Positions 8,005 to 14,184 of a stretch of 25,822 nt of DNA are shown here, in pieces. Numbering within the stretch: position 1 is the first letter of the stretch; each line of letters begins with the position of its first letter. The notes under the pieces are model-generated. The model worked only from the letters and a program-made list of their open reading frames with translations. It searched no databases and was not told where the DNA came from. The translations under genes were made by a program, and so were the position numbers. Source of the DNA: Candidatus Nanohaloarchaea archaeon (GTDB lineage Archaea; EX4484-52; GLR71); assembly GCA_030636885.1 (NCBI GenBank), contig DAOVVY010000002.1, positions 1-25,822 on the forward strand, written 5' to 3'.

Positions 8005-8775
8005 ATGGATTTATTTTCTAAGTTAAAAGAAACTGTTCAGGGACATATTCCTGCAAAATCTGGTGGTTTGTCATCCGATTTGTCATCATCTATGCCTGAT
8101 GCAGGTATTGATGATTTATTGAAATCGGATCCCACTTCAGAATTATCAAAGTCATCTAAAGTTTTGGAGGCAAGCGCTAATGCTGATTATTCCGGTGGTA
8201 TGGATTTAAATACAAGTACACCAAGTAATCCTCCAAATCAGATTGTGCGTGATAATCAACCTATGGGTACTGGGTTACCACCCATGCCACCTATTGATCC
8301 TTTGACTTCTAATCCTATGGGTTCTGTTGCACAGCAACCACCTGTTGCATCACCTAATATTGGTGGTCTTGATTCGACAATTAATCCTAATCCCACACAG
8401 AATGCATATCCTTCTGGTCAGACTTCTATGGCTCAGGCAGCTTATCCCTCATCACAGGCACCTGCACAAGGTGTTATGCCTCCTGTAGGACTTGATAGTT
8501 CTTTGTCGCAACCAATGGGTGCACCAATGTCACAATCTCCAATTTCACAATCTATGCCACCTCAACCACAATCACCTACTCAGTCCCCTGCATCTATGGC
8601 AGGAGTTCCTGAATATCCACAACCTCCGATGCCTGTGGCTGATATTCAGCAGGATATGGGTGGTATGCGCAAGCTTGATATTAGTCTTGAGTTGAGAGGC
8701 CTTAAAGACCAGATTAATCTTATCATTGAAAAATTGAATGTTATTGAGGAGCGGACAAGACGATTCAGTTATTGA
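8005..8775 (+). CDS. Pro/Gln/Ser/Met-rich protein with C-terminal coiled coil
   Basis: No family is recognised. The 256-aa product starts with a short amphipathic helix (MDLFSKLKETVQGHIP). About 190 residues of disordered sequence rich in Pro, Gln, Ser, Met, Asn and Gly follow, with recurrent MPP, QPP, SQ and NPMG elements. It ends in a ~40-residue charged helix (MRKLDISLELRGLKDQINLI and onward to EERTRRFSY) that should form a coiled coil. This layout suits a protein that tethers or scaffolds through its ends. The ATG is preceded by GTGAG and an AT-rich divergent intergenic region. T runs at 8777-8794 end the unit. Codon use looks like its neighbours. The frame is open over 250 codons with biased composition, so it is a real gene despite low complexity. 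Confidence 0.7.
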   Translation: MDLFSKLKETVQGHIPAKSGGLSSDLSSSMPDAGIDDLLKSDPTSELSKSSKVLEASANADYSGGMDLNTSTPSNPPNQIVRDNQPMGTGLPPMPPIDPLTSNPMGSVAQQPPVASPNIGGLDSTINPNPTQNAYPSGQTSMAQAAYPSSQAPAQGVMPPVGLDSSLSQPMGAPMSQSPISQSMPPQPQSPTQSPASMAGVPEYPQPPMPVADIQQDMGGMRKLDISLELRGLKDQINLIIEKLNVIEERTRRFSY

Positions 8776-8776
8776 G

Positions 8777-8794
8777 TTTTTTTGGTCTTTTTTT
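8777..8794 (+). terminator. T-tract terminator after Pro-rich gene
   Basis: Two runs of seven T, separated by GGTC, begin two bases after the stop codon of the Pro-rich gene. This matches archaeal U-tract termination and isolates the downstream GC-rich element as a separate transcription unit. Confidence 0.6.
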
Positions 8795-8821
8795 AAACTA
8801 TATCTTATACAACATAAATGC

Positions 8822-8829
8822 ATATATAG
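8822..8829 (+). promoter_or_regulatory. TATA-like box of candidate structured RNA
   Basis: ATATATAG, followed by a second AT-rich element CTATAAAATA, is centred about 26 nt before the first base of the hairpin-rich GC island at 8851. This is the canonical archaeal TATA-to-start distance. Confidence 0.5.
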
Positions 8830-8850
8830 TCTATAAAATAATTGTTGTTT

Positions 8851-8967
8851 ACAGACGTTATCGTCTGGGAATTGTTTGCTTTATTCGGCTTTGGTCGGGT
8901 GTTTCTGTGGTTTGGACAGAGGGAAAGCACTATGTTAGCTTCGGACTAGTGGTGCTTTTTATTTTTT
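8851..8967 (+). ncRNA. Candidate structured noncoding RNA upstream of the antiporter operon
   Basis: A ~115-nt island between two genes is about 47% G+C by hand count, clearly above the AT-rich surroundings. It can fold into three local hairpins: CAGACG-TTAT-CGTCTG (8852-8867), TCTGT-7 nt-ACAGA (8904-8920), and a long terminal hairpin. In the last, AGCACTA (8926-8932) pairs with TGGTGCT (8950-8956), and an inner UUAG/CUAG stem is capped by a C(UUCG)G tetraloop. A U tract (five T, A, seven T) follows directly. GCTTT (8878-8882) could alternatively pair with AAAGC (8924-8928), competing with the terminal hairpin. A TATA box sits 26 nt upstream. It is not a tRNA or 5S rRNA. It could be a stable sRNA or a cis-regulatory leader of the antiporter operon starting 62 nt later. 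Confidence 0.55.
8926..8967 (+). terminator. Hairpin plus U-tract terminator
   Basis: The stem AGCACTA/TGGTGCT encloses an inner stem with a UUCG loop and is followed immediately by T5-A-T7. Hairpin plus U tract is unusual in archaea, where U tracts alone suffice, so the hairpin may also protect an RNA 3' end. Confidence 0.5.
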
Positions 8968-9028
8968 TAATTTAAATAATGTTTAATAATAGATATCTTT
9001 ATGTATCACGTTCGTATATAATTTAAGT

Positions 9029-9514
9029 ATGAGTAATTTCTTGAAACAATCTTTAAGGCAGGTAGGTACATTCCTAGTTCTTTATGTGGCATGGGTTCTT
9101 TTTACTTATAGTTTTGAGGTTCAGGAACTTGCGGTTGGTTTTGCGGTTTCTTTTATGGTGTCGGTTTTTATTCATAAATATACTGAGTTTAAGGTTGTGG
9201 ATTATATATTTAATCCGTTTAAAGTATTTCATTTTGTTGTGTATATTATTGTGTTTTTAGTTGTGGAAATACAGTCTCACCTGTCTGTTGCAAAAGCTAT
9301 AATAACTGGTAATATCAATCCTGCAATCGTTAAGATATCTCCTGAATTCAATTCTGATATGGGGCGAGTGTTTCTTGCTAATTCAATTACTCTGACACCT
9401 GGTACGGTTTCAGTATCAATCGGTAAAAGTCTTTATGTGCATTGTCTCTCTTATGAGAATGGTGATAAGATTGATTATCTGTTTACAAAATATGGACTGA
9501 GGGTGGCTGACTGA
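9029..9514 (+). CDS. mrpE: Mrp/Mbh antiporter subunit E (MrpE/MbhA-like)
   Basis: This 161-aa membrane protein is the MrpE (MnhE/PhaE) subunit. It has two or three N-terminal membrane helices, then a cytoplasmic domain with family-typical AKAIITGNINPAIVKI, NSITLTPGTVSVSI and the closing LYVHCL segment. MrpE is an accessory subunit of the multi-subunit cation/proton antiporter and corresponds to MbhA in membrane-bound hydrogenases. No ribosome binding site is visible. A TTTATGTA box about 26 nt before the ATG suggests the operon may begin with a leaderless message. Its stop overlaps the next start (TGATG), showing translational coupling. It is the first of at least seven overlapping genes. Confidence 0.93.
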   Translation: MSNFLKQSLRQVGTFLVLYVAWVLFTYSFEVQELAVGFAVSFMVSVFIHKYTEFKVVDYIFNPFKVFHFVVYIIVFLVVEIQSHLSVAKAIITGNINPAIVKISPEFNSDMGRVFLANSITLTPGTVSVSIGKSLYVHCLSYENGDKIDYLFTKYGLRVAD

Positions 9515-9765
9515 TGATTTTTGCATGGTATATTATACTCGCTTCTGCAATTTTAGTGGTTGTCCGTTTTATTCTTGGTCCTACATTTGCGGATAGGATG
9601 ATTGCACTTGATGTGTTGGGACAAATAATGATACTTATTTTTGTGTTTTTGGCAATTGAGCATACAACACCTATCTATTTAGATATTGCACTCACATTTT
9701 CGTTGCTTCTATTTATCGGTACTGTTGCGGTATCAAAATGGATGAAAGGGGGTAATAGTCAATGA
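9514..9765 (+). CDS. mrpF: Mrp/Mbh antiporter subunit F (MrpF/MbhB-like)
   Basis: The 83-aa product has three membrane helices and the MrpF signature RFILGPTFADRMIALDVLGQ, in which the GPT-x3-DR-x3-D stretch is typical. It belongs to the small membrane subunits of the Mrp antiporter (MbhB in hydrogenases). It overlaps both neighbours: TGATG with mrpE and a four-base ATGA with mrpG. Function follows from family and context. Confidence 0.92.
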   Translation: MIFAWYIILASAILVVVRFILGPTFADRMIALDVLGQIMILIFVFLAIEHTTPIYLDIALTFSLLLFIGTVAVSKWMKGGNSQ

Positions 9766-10088
9766 TATCCGAATTATTGCTTTATCTGTCAGCAGTTTCA
9801 ATGTTTGTTGGTGCAGTCGGGCTTTTTAGGTTTAAGGATTGTTATACTCGAATACATGCGGCTACAATGATCAGTGTCGGGGGTGTTATGCTTGCTTTGG
9901 TGGCTCTTGCGATTGATACTGTTTGGACTGTATATTCTGTTAAGGCCATGCTTATTGTCATATTCTTTATGTTGACTAATCCTGTCAGTAGTCATGCGAT
10001 TGTTAATTGTGCACATAGGATGGGTATTTGCCCTGATAATCTATTTAAGGATGACTTAGGTCGTAATGTTTCAAGGAGATGTATCTGA
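9762..10088 (+). CDS. mrpG: Mrp/Mbh antiporter subunit G (MrpG/MbhC-like)
   Basis: This 108-aa protein has three membrane helices and the MrpG (PhaG/MnhG) signature GLFRFKDCYTRIHAAT, with the conserved R-x5-R-x-H-A, and the TNPVSSHAI motif near the end. It is a small structural subunit of the antiporter complex. Its start shares ATGA with the end of mrpF. Its 3' end reaches into the ribosome binding site and start region of the next gene, an arrangement that couples their translation. Confidence 0.92.
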   Translation: MISELLLYLSAVSMFVGAVGLFRFKDCYTRIHAATMISVGGVMLALVALAIDTVWTVYSVKAMLIVIFFMLTNPVSSHAIVNCAHRMGICPDNLFKDDLGRNVSRRCI

Positions 10089-10090
10089 TT

Positions 10091-10324
10091 ATGTTGCTTG
10101 AAATCTTGCTTTTGTTGGGTATGGGTTTGGCTATAATGGCTATAGAACTTAAAGATCTTGTGCATTCTGTTTTAGTTCTTGCAGGGCTTGATTTGGTGGT
10201 TGCTACTATATTTTTTATTCTTAAAGCTCCTGATATTGCATTGACACAGGCGGCTGTGTGCGCGGGACTTATAACATTTTTGTTTTTGATAACTATACAT
10301 AAAACTGAGAGGTTTGAGAAATGA
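10091..10324 (+). CDS. DUF4040/MbhD-like antiporter subunit
   Basis: About 77 residues forming three membrane helices with the MbhD/DUF4040 signature: LKDLVHSVLVLAGLDLV, KAPDIALTQAAVCAG and a final helix. In standalone Mrp systems this unit is the C-terminal part of MrpA; in membrane-bound hydrogenase it is the separate subunit MbhD. It probably contributes to the ion path between the large antiporter subunit and the small subunits. An ATG at 10079 is also in frame, but it directly abuts AAGGAG, so the ATG at 10091, at usable spacing from that site, is preferred. The end overlaps the next start by ATGA. Confidence 0.88.
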   Translation: MLLEILLLLGMGLAIMAIELKDLVHSVLVLAGLDLVVATIFFILKAPDIALTQAAVCAGLITFLFLITIHKTERFEK

Positions 10325-10656
10325 GAGTTATTGGGACTGATTCATATGTGTCACAAAAAGTTATGATGTTAGTGTTGCTTGTATTTTTTGCTTGTATATT
10401 GGCCTATAGTGTGGATGGACTTCATGTTTTTGGCGTGATTGAGAAAGGTAGTGTGGCTGAACAATATCTTAATGAGAGTTCTGACTTGACAGGGTCTACA
10501 AATATAGTTAATTCTATTGTCTGGGATCTTCGTGGTTTTGATACTATGGGTGAAGAGATTGTATTTTTTACGGGGGCTTTAGGCGTTGCTCTTGCTACAA
10601 GACGTATGGTTTTTAAGAATAAAAAGGATCAAAAAAAGATAATGGGGGAAAAGTGA
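10321..10656 (+). CDS. MbhE-like antiporter subunit
   Basis: The 111-aa product matches MbhE, which corresponds to the last part of MrpA/first part of MrpB in bacteria. One membrane helix is followed by an extracytoplasmic loop with GSTNIVNSIVWDLRGFDTMG, the hallmark of this family, and a second helix ends in a lysine-rich tail. It starts with an ATGA overlap after the DUF4040 gene and ends at the base before the next gene. The conserved VNSIVWD-RGFDT loop leaves little doubt about the family. Confidence 0.9.
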   Translation: MRVIGTDSYVSQKVMMLVLLVFFACILAYSVDGLHVFGVIEKGSVAEQYLNESSDLTGSTNIVNSIVWDLRGFDTMGEEIVFFTGALGVALATRRMVFKNKKDQKKIMGEK

Positions 10657-10662
10657 TTGCGT

Positions 10663-11073
10663 ATGGATTTGATAATTAAACAGGTTACAAAGATTGTTTT
10701 TCCGTTCATTGTATTATATGGGTTTTATATTGCGCTTCATGGGCACTTGACGCCTGGTGGTGGGTTTGCAGCGGGTGCAATTATTGGGTCTGCCTTTGCA
10801 CTTTTAGTTATTGCTTTTGATGAACGGGATGTTGAACATAAATTGACTGTGCATGAGCTTATTGATTTGAAAAGTGTTGCTGGATTCTTTATGATTCTTA
10901 TAATTGGGAAGATGGGTTATTCTATGCGGTCTGCACTTATCGAAAGTCAGACATTGTTCAGTTTATGGAGTGGTGGGTTTACAATTATTATGAATTTGGC
11001 TGGAACATTTATGGTGTCATCAGCTATTATTCTTATAATATATTCGCTTGAAAAGGAGGCTTGGAAAAAATGA
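10663..11073 (+). CDS. mrpB: MnhB-domain antiporter subunit (MrpB/MbhF-like)
   Basis: This ~136-aa membrane protein carries the MnhB domain, with four helices and the signature LHGHLTPGGGFAAGAIIGSA. It is the MrpB equivalent, MbhF in hydrogenases. An in-frame TTG at 10657 lies next to the upstream stop; ATG at 10663 is preferred, with GTGAT five bases upstream. The end overlaps mrpC by ATGA. The protein is part of the proton/sodium translocation module in the cytoplasmic membrane. Confidence 0.9.
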   Translation: MDLIIKQVTKIVFPFIVLYGFYIALHGHLTPGGGFAAGAIIGSAFALLVIAFDERDVEHKLTVHELIDLKSVAGFFMILIIGKMGYSMRSALIESQTLFSLWSGGFTIIMNLAGTFMVSSAIILIIYSLEKEAWKK

Positions 11074-11396
11074 TGACTTATATTGCTTCATTAGTTTTTG
11101 TTATTATTGGGACTTATACTGTGATCTCTAAAGAGAATCTCATAAAGAAAGTTATTGGTCTGGGGATTTTTACTACAGGTATACATCTTCTGTTGATAGC
11201 TTTAGGTTATCGTTTCGCAGGTATTGCTCCTATACTTTTGAAGAATATGGGACTTTCATATTTTTCGTCTACTGCGGTTGATCCATTGCCTCAAGCGCTT
11301 GTATTGACATCTATTGTGATTGAACTTTCAGTGACTGCTCTTGCCCTTGCGCTAATAATCAAGAATCATAGGCTGACTGGATCATTAGAAGCGTAG
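11070..11396 (+). CDS. mrpC: Antiporter subunit C, NuoK-like (MrpC/MbhG-like)
   Basis: The 108-aa subunit has three membrane helices and resembles NuoK/MrpC, with TYTVISKENLIKKVIGLGI, TGIHLLLIALGY, and the VDPLPQALVLTSIVIELSVT segment that holds the conserved membrane glutamate region. A strong GGAGG lies ten bases before ATG 11070, and ATGA overlaps the upstream stop. An in-frame TTG at 11061 is only one base from the GGAGG and is rejected. A 127-nt gap with a new promoter separates it from the large subunit gene. Confidence 0.92.
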   Translation: MMTYIASLVFVIIGTYTVISKENLIKKVIGLGIFTTGIHLLLIALGYRFAGIAPILLKNMGLSYFSSTAVDPLPQALVLTSIVIELSVTALALALIIKNHRLTGSLEA

Positions 11397-11493
11397 GGTT
11401 AATTTATCATGGGATTTAAGTTGAGGTTTTTGAATAATTATATTAACCTAATCTAATAAAATTTGAATGTATATTATTTTCCTTTTTTGGAAG

Positions 11494-11503
11494 TTATAAA
11501 AAG
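11494..11503 (+). promoter_or_regulatory. TATA box of mrpD, predicted leaderless start
   Basis: TTATAAAAAG, preceded by purine-rich GGAAG, is centred 26 nt before the ATG at 11524, so transcription should begin at or next to the start codon. No ribosome binding site is seen. Confidence 0.6.
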
Positions 11504-11523
11504 TATTAAATGTGTGTTTTGAG

Positions 11524-12972
11524 ATGGCATATCTGAATTTAATTGTACCTGTTTTGCTTGCGGCTGTGTTCCTTATAACTATCACTAGTGGGCGACATAG
11601 ACATTATCATCTGTCTATTGCTTTAAGTGGTGTTATCTTTAGTGCTCTTTTTCTTTTATTTGATCTGCCTAGACTTATATCTGATAAGATTATTGTATAT
11701 TATCAGCTGGGTTGGAGACCTCCGTTAGGTATAAGTTTTGCTGTTGATTTTTTGAATTATACTGTATTGTTACTTATTATTTTTGTTGCTATTGCATCTC
11801 TTTTTATAAGTCGGACAGAGATTCGTGAGGGTAAAAGAGAATTTTATGCGCTTTTTATGCTTCTTTTGTTAGGGCTATCAGGTGCTACTATGACTGGTGA
11901 CATATTCAATCTTTTTGTGTTTTTTGAGATATTAAGCATTGCGTCTTATGCACTGGTGTCTTATACGGGGCGGAAGAAAGCGATATCTGCATCAATTAAA
12001 TATCTTATTATGGGAAGTTTCAGCACATCACTTATCCTTTTAGGTATAGTTTTTGTCTATGGATCGTTGGGTACCCTGAATATGGCAGATATTGCTAGTA
12101 AGGTCGCATTGTCGTCAACTACTGCAACCATTGTCGGTTTCGGGTTTCTTATCTCTGGTTTTATGTTCAAGGCCGCCATTGCACCGTTTCATGCGTGGAA
12201 ACCGTCAGTCATAAGACATACACCTGTCTCTTTAGGGCTTATGTTTACTGCAAGTGGTACAATAATTGGACTCTATACTATTTTTAGGTTGGTTGTTACT
12301 GTGGGTAATCTGAATCTGTCTGGGATGCTGATTGCTTTGTCATTTTTGACAATGATATTAGGTGCTGTGCTTGCACTCCAAACAACAGATATTAAGAAAT
12401 TATTGGCTTATTCTGCAATATCGCAGACGGGTTATGTACTTTTGGGTATCGGGCTTTCGGGTTATGTTGGGGCTGTGTATCACATGGTAAATCTTGTTAT
12501 TATTGATGTTCTTCTTTTTGTTGTTGCATACGTTGTGATAAAACATTTCGGGACAAGTAATCTTGATAAGATGGGAGGGTTAGGTGTTGGCAATCCATTT
12601 CTTTTTGTTTCAGCGCTAGTTGGTGTTTTAGCACTCTCTGGGTTTCCTATGACTAATGGTTTTTCAAGCAAACTTTTGATATATTTGGCAGGTATTGAAG
12701 TATTTCCTATTGCAACTTTTGTTGCAATGCTTGTGTCTGTATTGACCTTGGCTTATTCATTTAAGATGTTTCATTTAATATTCTTTTCAAACCGTAAAGG
12801 TGCAGGCGTGGTTGAGATTGATGATACTCTAAAGATTATTCTGATTATTGTTGTAGTATTATGTGTTGTGCTCGGTGTGTTTCAGGGATATTTTACTGGT
12901 GTGATGGGTATTATTTCTGGGTCGGGTCTTGATCGGGAACTTTATATCAAAGCGGTTTTAGGTCTGGTTTAA
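11524..12972 (+). CDS. mrpD: Large proton-translocating antiporter subunit (MrpD/MbhH-like)
   Basis: This 482-aa protein, with about 14 membrane helices, belongs to the NuoL/M/N-MrpA/D family of proton-translocating subunits. Key residues expected in the half-channels are visible. They are a glutamate in NLFVFFEILSIASY, a lysine in SASIKYLIMGS, a lysine and histidine in FKAAIAPFHAWKPSVIRHTP, and a lysine in GFSSKLLIYLAG. The TDIKKLLAYSAISQTGY segment is also typical. A GTG at 11512 is in frame but sits upstream of the predicted transcription start; ATG 11524 is chosen. It is the only large antiporter-type subunit here, since no MrpA-type protein is present. This matches the MbhH situation. 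The stop overlaps the next start (TAATG). Confidence 0.93.
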   Translation: MAYLNLIVPVLLAAVFLITITSGRHRHYHLSIALSGVIFSALFLLFDLPRLISDKIIVYYQLGWRPPLGISFAVDFLNYTVLLLIIFVAIASLFISRTEIREGKREFYALFMLLLLGLSGATMTGDIFNLFVFFEILSIASYALVSYTGRKKAISASIKYLIMGSFSTSLILLGIVFVYGSLGTLNMADIASKVALSSTTATIVGFGFLISGFMFKAAIAPFHAWKPSVIRHTPVSLGLMFTASGTIIGLYTIFRLVVTVGNLNLSGMLIALSFLTMILGAVLALQTTDIKKLLAYSAISQTGYVLLGIGLSGYVGAVYHMVNLVIIDVLLFVVAYVVIKHFGTSNLDKMGGLGVGNPFLFVSALVGVLALSGFPMTNGFSSKLLIYLAGIEVFPIATFVAMLVSVLTLAYSFKMFHLIFFSNRKGAGVVEIDDTLKIILIIVVVLCVVLGVFQGYFTGVMGIISGSGLDRELYIKAVLGLV

Positions 12973-13307
12973 TGTATGGTGTTGTTATGATTGATATGGT
13001 TTATTTTGTTATTGATGATTGGTTTTTTATATTTTTCTTATTCTCGGTTCTGACTTATGTGTTTTATCTTTTTGCAAAAACTGATTCTGATGTAAATATG
13101 TCTTCTAAGAAACCGTATGCTTGCGGGTTATCTATTGATCCCTATGATGAAAAAGTTCCGTCACCATCGTTCTATAAGACTATGGTATCTGTATTTCATA
13201 TGGGTGCTATAAAAAAAATGCATAAAGATGATTTGTCTACATACCTTCTTTGGATGTTTTTTGGTGTGGTTTTTGTATCTGTTTATCTTTTAATTTTTAA
13301 TTTTTAG
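12972..13307 (+). CDS. Two-helix membrane subunit in mbhI position, with YACG motif
   Basis: The 111-aa product has a membrane helix at about 15-35, a conserved-looking loop KKPYACGLSIDPYDEKVPSP (46-65), an amphipathic stretch and a second helix at about 91-110. It directly follows and overlaps the large antiporter subunit gene, which is the place of mbhI in archaeal membrane-bound hydrogenase operons, so it is probably the small subunit that docks at the end of MrpD/MbhH. The PYACG loop recalls the YECG loop of complex I subunit NuoA/ND3, a resemblance that is only suggestive. T-rich sequence follows the stop. The family call rests mainly on position and size. Confidence 0.6.
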   Translation: MYGVVMIDMVYFVIDDWFFIFFLFSVLTYVFYLFAKTDSDVNMSSKKPYACGLSIDPYDEKVPSPSFYKTMVSVFHMGAIKKMHKDDLSTYLLWMFFGVVFVSVYLLIFNF

Positions 13308-13341
13308 TTTAATCAATTTAATGTTTTTAATTTCTAAGATA

Positions 13342-13358
13342 TACCACTTTAAGTGGTA
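13342..13358. promoter_or_regulatory. Perfect 8-bp inverted repeat before the ESCRT-like cluster
   Basis: TACCACTT-T-AAGTGGTA is a perfect inverted repeat with a one-base centre, lying 70-86 nt before the chosen start of the first gene in the cluster. It overlaps a GATATACC TATA-like element, so it could be an operator for a dimeric regulator or a hairpin in the leader RNA. Confidence 0.45.
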
Positions 13359-13427
13359 ACTCTGTGTAAATTGACTCACGTGGGTGTTCGAATATCAATA
13401 TACTGGGTGTTTATCCAATATGTCTGT

Positions 13428-14162
13428 ATGTTACACGCAAAGACAGTCGGATATTGTAAATATGATGGTTTGGATGTATATACAGACAGGATTGATAATG
13501 ATGTGTTTGATGCAGCCATTACGCTATTCTCAACTAGTTTAGGTATTGACTGTACTGATGGTGTTGTTGGTACAAATTCTGTTGGGGTTGCAAAAAAAGA
13601 GTATACATTCTCAAATATTTTCGGTGTGGATAAGATTGAAGTGTCTTACAATCCCAAAACACAGCTTTTGGTTGTAGGTTCAAAAGATAAATCTCAGATT
13701 GAGCAGTTTTTAAATTGTGTTGAAGGACATGGATTATCTGGTAAGTCGCAGCTAACATCAGATGTGATTGAAACTGTTTTGAAAGGGGATAGTGTTTGTG
13801 AGGGACATTCTAAGGGTTTTTTTAGTTCAATTAAGAATTTGTTCAGGGTTGGGTCTGAATCAAGTACGGTGCGTGAAGAAGTGTCTGTGATTGATGTTAA
13901 TCCTTCTGCATATCATTTTCTTGATGATCGCGAGAAAAAGCTTATTGATTCTTATGAGTCGCAATTGTTGGATCTGGAGATGTATGTGGTACGGAAAAAT
14001 ATAGTGGCGTCATATCTTGGTAAAGTGAATAAGTCTCTTGAGGATGTTGCTCAAATGGCTGAAAAATATACGATTGCTGCAGAGCGTGGTATGGATGCAC
14101 ATGATAAGTTGGTTGAGAATGCGCAGTTCTGGAAAGAGCTTGATTATGTGCCATCGTATTAG
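13428..14162 (+). CDS. Unrecognised first protein of the ESCRT-III/Vps4-like cluster
   Basis: No family is recognised with confidence. The 244-aa product has a mixed alpha/beta N-terminal part (to about residue 100). A strand-strand-helix element occurs at EVSYNPKTQLLVVGSKDKSQ, a linker follows to about 155, and the C-terminal helical hairpin is about 80 residues (from DDREKKLIDSYESQLLDLEM to the WKELDYVPSY tail). Layout recalls CdvA, which has a small N-terminal domain plus a helical part that binds ESCRT-III, but sequence similarity cannot be claimed. It could also be a second ESCRT-III-like subunit. The reading frame is open back to a GTG at 13353, but that lies inside a palindrome. ATG 13428, with a CAATATAC box about 26 nt upstream, is preferred. 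It lies 22 nt before the Snf7-like gene and is surely co-transcribed with it. Confidence 0.65.
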   Translation: MLHAKTVGYCKYDGLDVYTDRIDNDVFDAAITLFSTSLGIDCTDGVVGTNSVGVAKKEYTFSNIFGVDKIEVSYNPKTQLLVVGSKDKSQIEQFLNCVEGHGLSGKSQLTSDVIETVLKGDSVCEGHSKGFFSSIKNLFRVGSESSTVREEVSVIDVNPSAYHFLDDREKKLIDSYESQLLDLEMYVVRKNIVASYLGKVNKSLEDVAQMAEKYTIAAERGMDAHDKLVENAQFWKELDYVPSY

Positions 14163-14172
14163 ATTATGGGAG

Positions 14173-14177
14173 GGGTG
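14173..14177 (+). promoter_or_regulatory. Strong ribosome binding site of the Snf7-like gene
   Basis: The region around here reads GGGAGGGGTGG, matching the anti-Shine-Dalgarno end of archaeal 16S rRNA very well. It ends about seven bases before the ATG at 14185. It is among the strongest in the window and suggests high translation of this middle gene. Confidence 0.5.
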
Positions 14178-14184
14178 GTAAAAT

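Noticed and set aside
8851..8967. Candidate RNA as tRNA, 5S rRNA, SRP RNA or fluoride riboswitch
   Set aside because: There is no T-arm GTTCRA-type sequence or acceptor pairing for tRNA, no 5S consensus, it is too short for SRP RNA, and it lacks the GGNGATGG and CTGATG elements of the fluoride riboswitch.
8772..8975. 67-aa hydrophobic frame spanning the GC-rich intergenic island
   Set aside because: It starts within the last codons of the upstream gene, crosses its T-tract terminator, and its composition reflects T-rich DNA; the region is better explained as structured RNA.
11398..11448. GGTTAAT/ATTAACC inverted repeat in the mrpC-mrpD gap
   Set aside because: Only 7 bp arms separated by 38 AT-rich bases; this is expected by chance in such sequence and shows no relation to the TATA box.
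13353..13427. Upstream extension of the first ESCRT-cluster gene from GTG 13353
   Set aside because: The GTG lies within a perfect inverted repeat, has no ribosome binding site, and would add a 25-residue stretch of mixed composition. ATG 13428 has a TATA-like box at correct spacing.
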